From Theobroma cacao (Eukaryota > Streptophyta > Magnoliopsida > Malvales > Malvaceae), in the NCBI RefSeq assembly GCF_000208745.1, contig NC_030853.1:25597744-25661743 (forward strand): a stretch of DNA of 64,000 bases, in the 5' to 3' direction. The first letter of the stretch is position 1. Every line of letters starts with the position of its first letter. Shown here piece by piece: positions 63,603 through 64,000 of this stretch. The notes under the pieces are model-generated. The model was not told the origin of the DNA, ran no database searches, and was given only the letters and a program-made list of their open reading frames with translations. Both the position numbers and the translations under genes were made by a program.

Positions 63603-63950
63603 TTACACCTTCATCTTCTTAGCATTCTGAATACTCAAAGGCTTGGTCGACCTGTAAAGAGAATCGATCGACTTATACCGCCTTTTCCTTGGCTGGAGAT
63701 GCTCATCTTCTTCCTCCTCCAATGGATATTGATCTATGGTCACGGTTGAAGATGTGATTTCGCTCCGATTGCTTTCACTTTCTCCTTCTTCTTCTTCTTC
63801 TTCTTCCTCTTTTTTCCTTTCTGTCCCTTTGTTGTTGCCAATGTTATTGCGTACTTTGCAGAGCTGCAGCAGCTGCCGAGCCACGTCCATCTCCATCACT
63901 GAGAAACTCCAGCCTTTTTTGCGTTTCCATGCAGATGAGAACTCTGCCAT
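63603..63950 (-). CDS. Small basic/acidic plant protein, family member 3
   Basis: Intronless, 115 residues from the ATG at 63950 (MAEFSSAWKRKKGWSFSVME). It is nearly the same as the gene at 60043-60381: MDVARQLLQLC helix, RYKSIDSLYRSTKPLSIQNA near the end. The main differences are a longer Glu run in the middle (eight or more Glu, from TTC units on the plus strand at about 63785-63811) and a shorter Lys tail (AKKMKV). The frame is intact. Function unknown; the promoter lies outside the window. Confidence 0.75.
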   Translation of the reverse strand: MAEFSSAWKRKKGWSFSVMEMDVARQLLQLCKVRNNIGNNKGTERKKEEEEEEEEGESESNRSEITSSTVTIDQYPLEEEEDEHLQPRKRRYKSIDSLYRSTKPLSIQNAKKMKV

Positions 63951-64000
63951 TGTTCTATTGTTTAACAAGAAAAGACACAGAGAAGAGGCGGAGGGGTTTG

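Larger units (their letters stand above)
60965..64000. repeat. Tandem duplication unit 2 (small-gene locus), runs off the window
   Basis: Second copy of 57951-60964, same orientation, interrupted by a LINE at 62181-63490 and cut by the window end just upstream of its small gene. Confidence 0.8.

Overview
The window is nuclear DNA from a flowering plant, most likely a eudicot. Its protein-coding genes are split by GT-AG introns, the intergenic DNA is very AT-rich, and the recognisable families are plant ones: a berberine-bridge-enzyme-like oxidase, a TIC22-type chloroplast import protein, a xyloglucan endotransglucosylase/hydrolase, and non-LTR retrotransposon remains. No bacterial operon, CRISPR array, rRNA or tRNA was seen.

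Layout. (1) 1-16.2 kb is a decayed tandem segmental duplication. It holds two berberine-bridge-like pseudogenes (1017-2628 and 8740-10105, both minus). Each is followed by a short unrecognised gene relic (about 3.58 and 10.67 kb) and then a relic of a C2H2-like zinc-finger gene (4.56-5.26 kb and 14.2-16.1 kb). Several candidate LINE 3' tails and a repeat-rich AT tract lie between them. (2) 17.05-22.68 kb, minus, is an intact five-exon relative of the zinc-finger relics (1095 aa predicted, all introns phase 1). (3) 23.1-37.4 kb is a second tandem duplication. Each unit carries an intact seven-exon TIC22-like gene (295 and 294 aa, all introns phase 0). The second unit has a terminal-inverted-repeat element, containing a 331-base assembly gap, just upstream of its gene, and a much longer intron 2. 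(4) 36.3-42.9 kb has no gene I can support. (5) 42.9-44.6 kb, plus, is an intact three-exon XTH gene (291 aa). (6) 46.6-51.0 kb, minus, is a conserved plant protein of unknown function with an internal exon duplication and a C-terminal Cys cluster plus helical segment. (7) 51.9-52.2, 60.04-60.38 and 63.60-63.95 kb, all minus, are three members of a small intronless family. (8) 53.65-55.29 kb, minus, is a three-exon membrane protein with a Cys-rich N-terminal motif. (9) 55.8-57.95 kb is a degenerate LINE. 57.95-64 kb is a third tandem duplication, each unit carrying one small gene, and its second unit contains a 5'-truncated LINE.

The genes do not form a pathway. The common theme is local tandem duplication at three scales (whole segments, one exon pair, and a 182-bp repeat across an exon end), followed by different fates: decay (oxidase and zinc-finger relics), retention (TIC22-like pair, small family) and retroelement or MITE insertion into one copy only. 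All exon models come from reading splice sites and frames by eye and have no transcript support.
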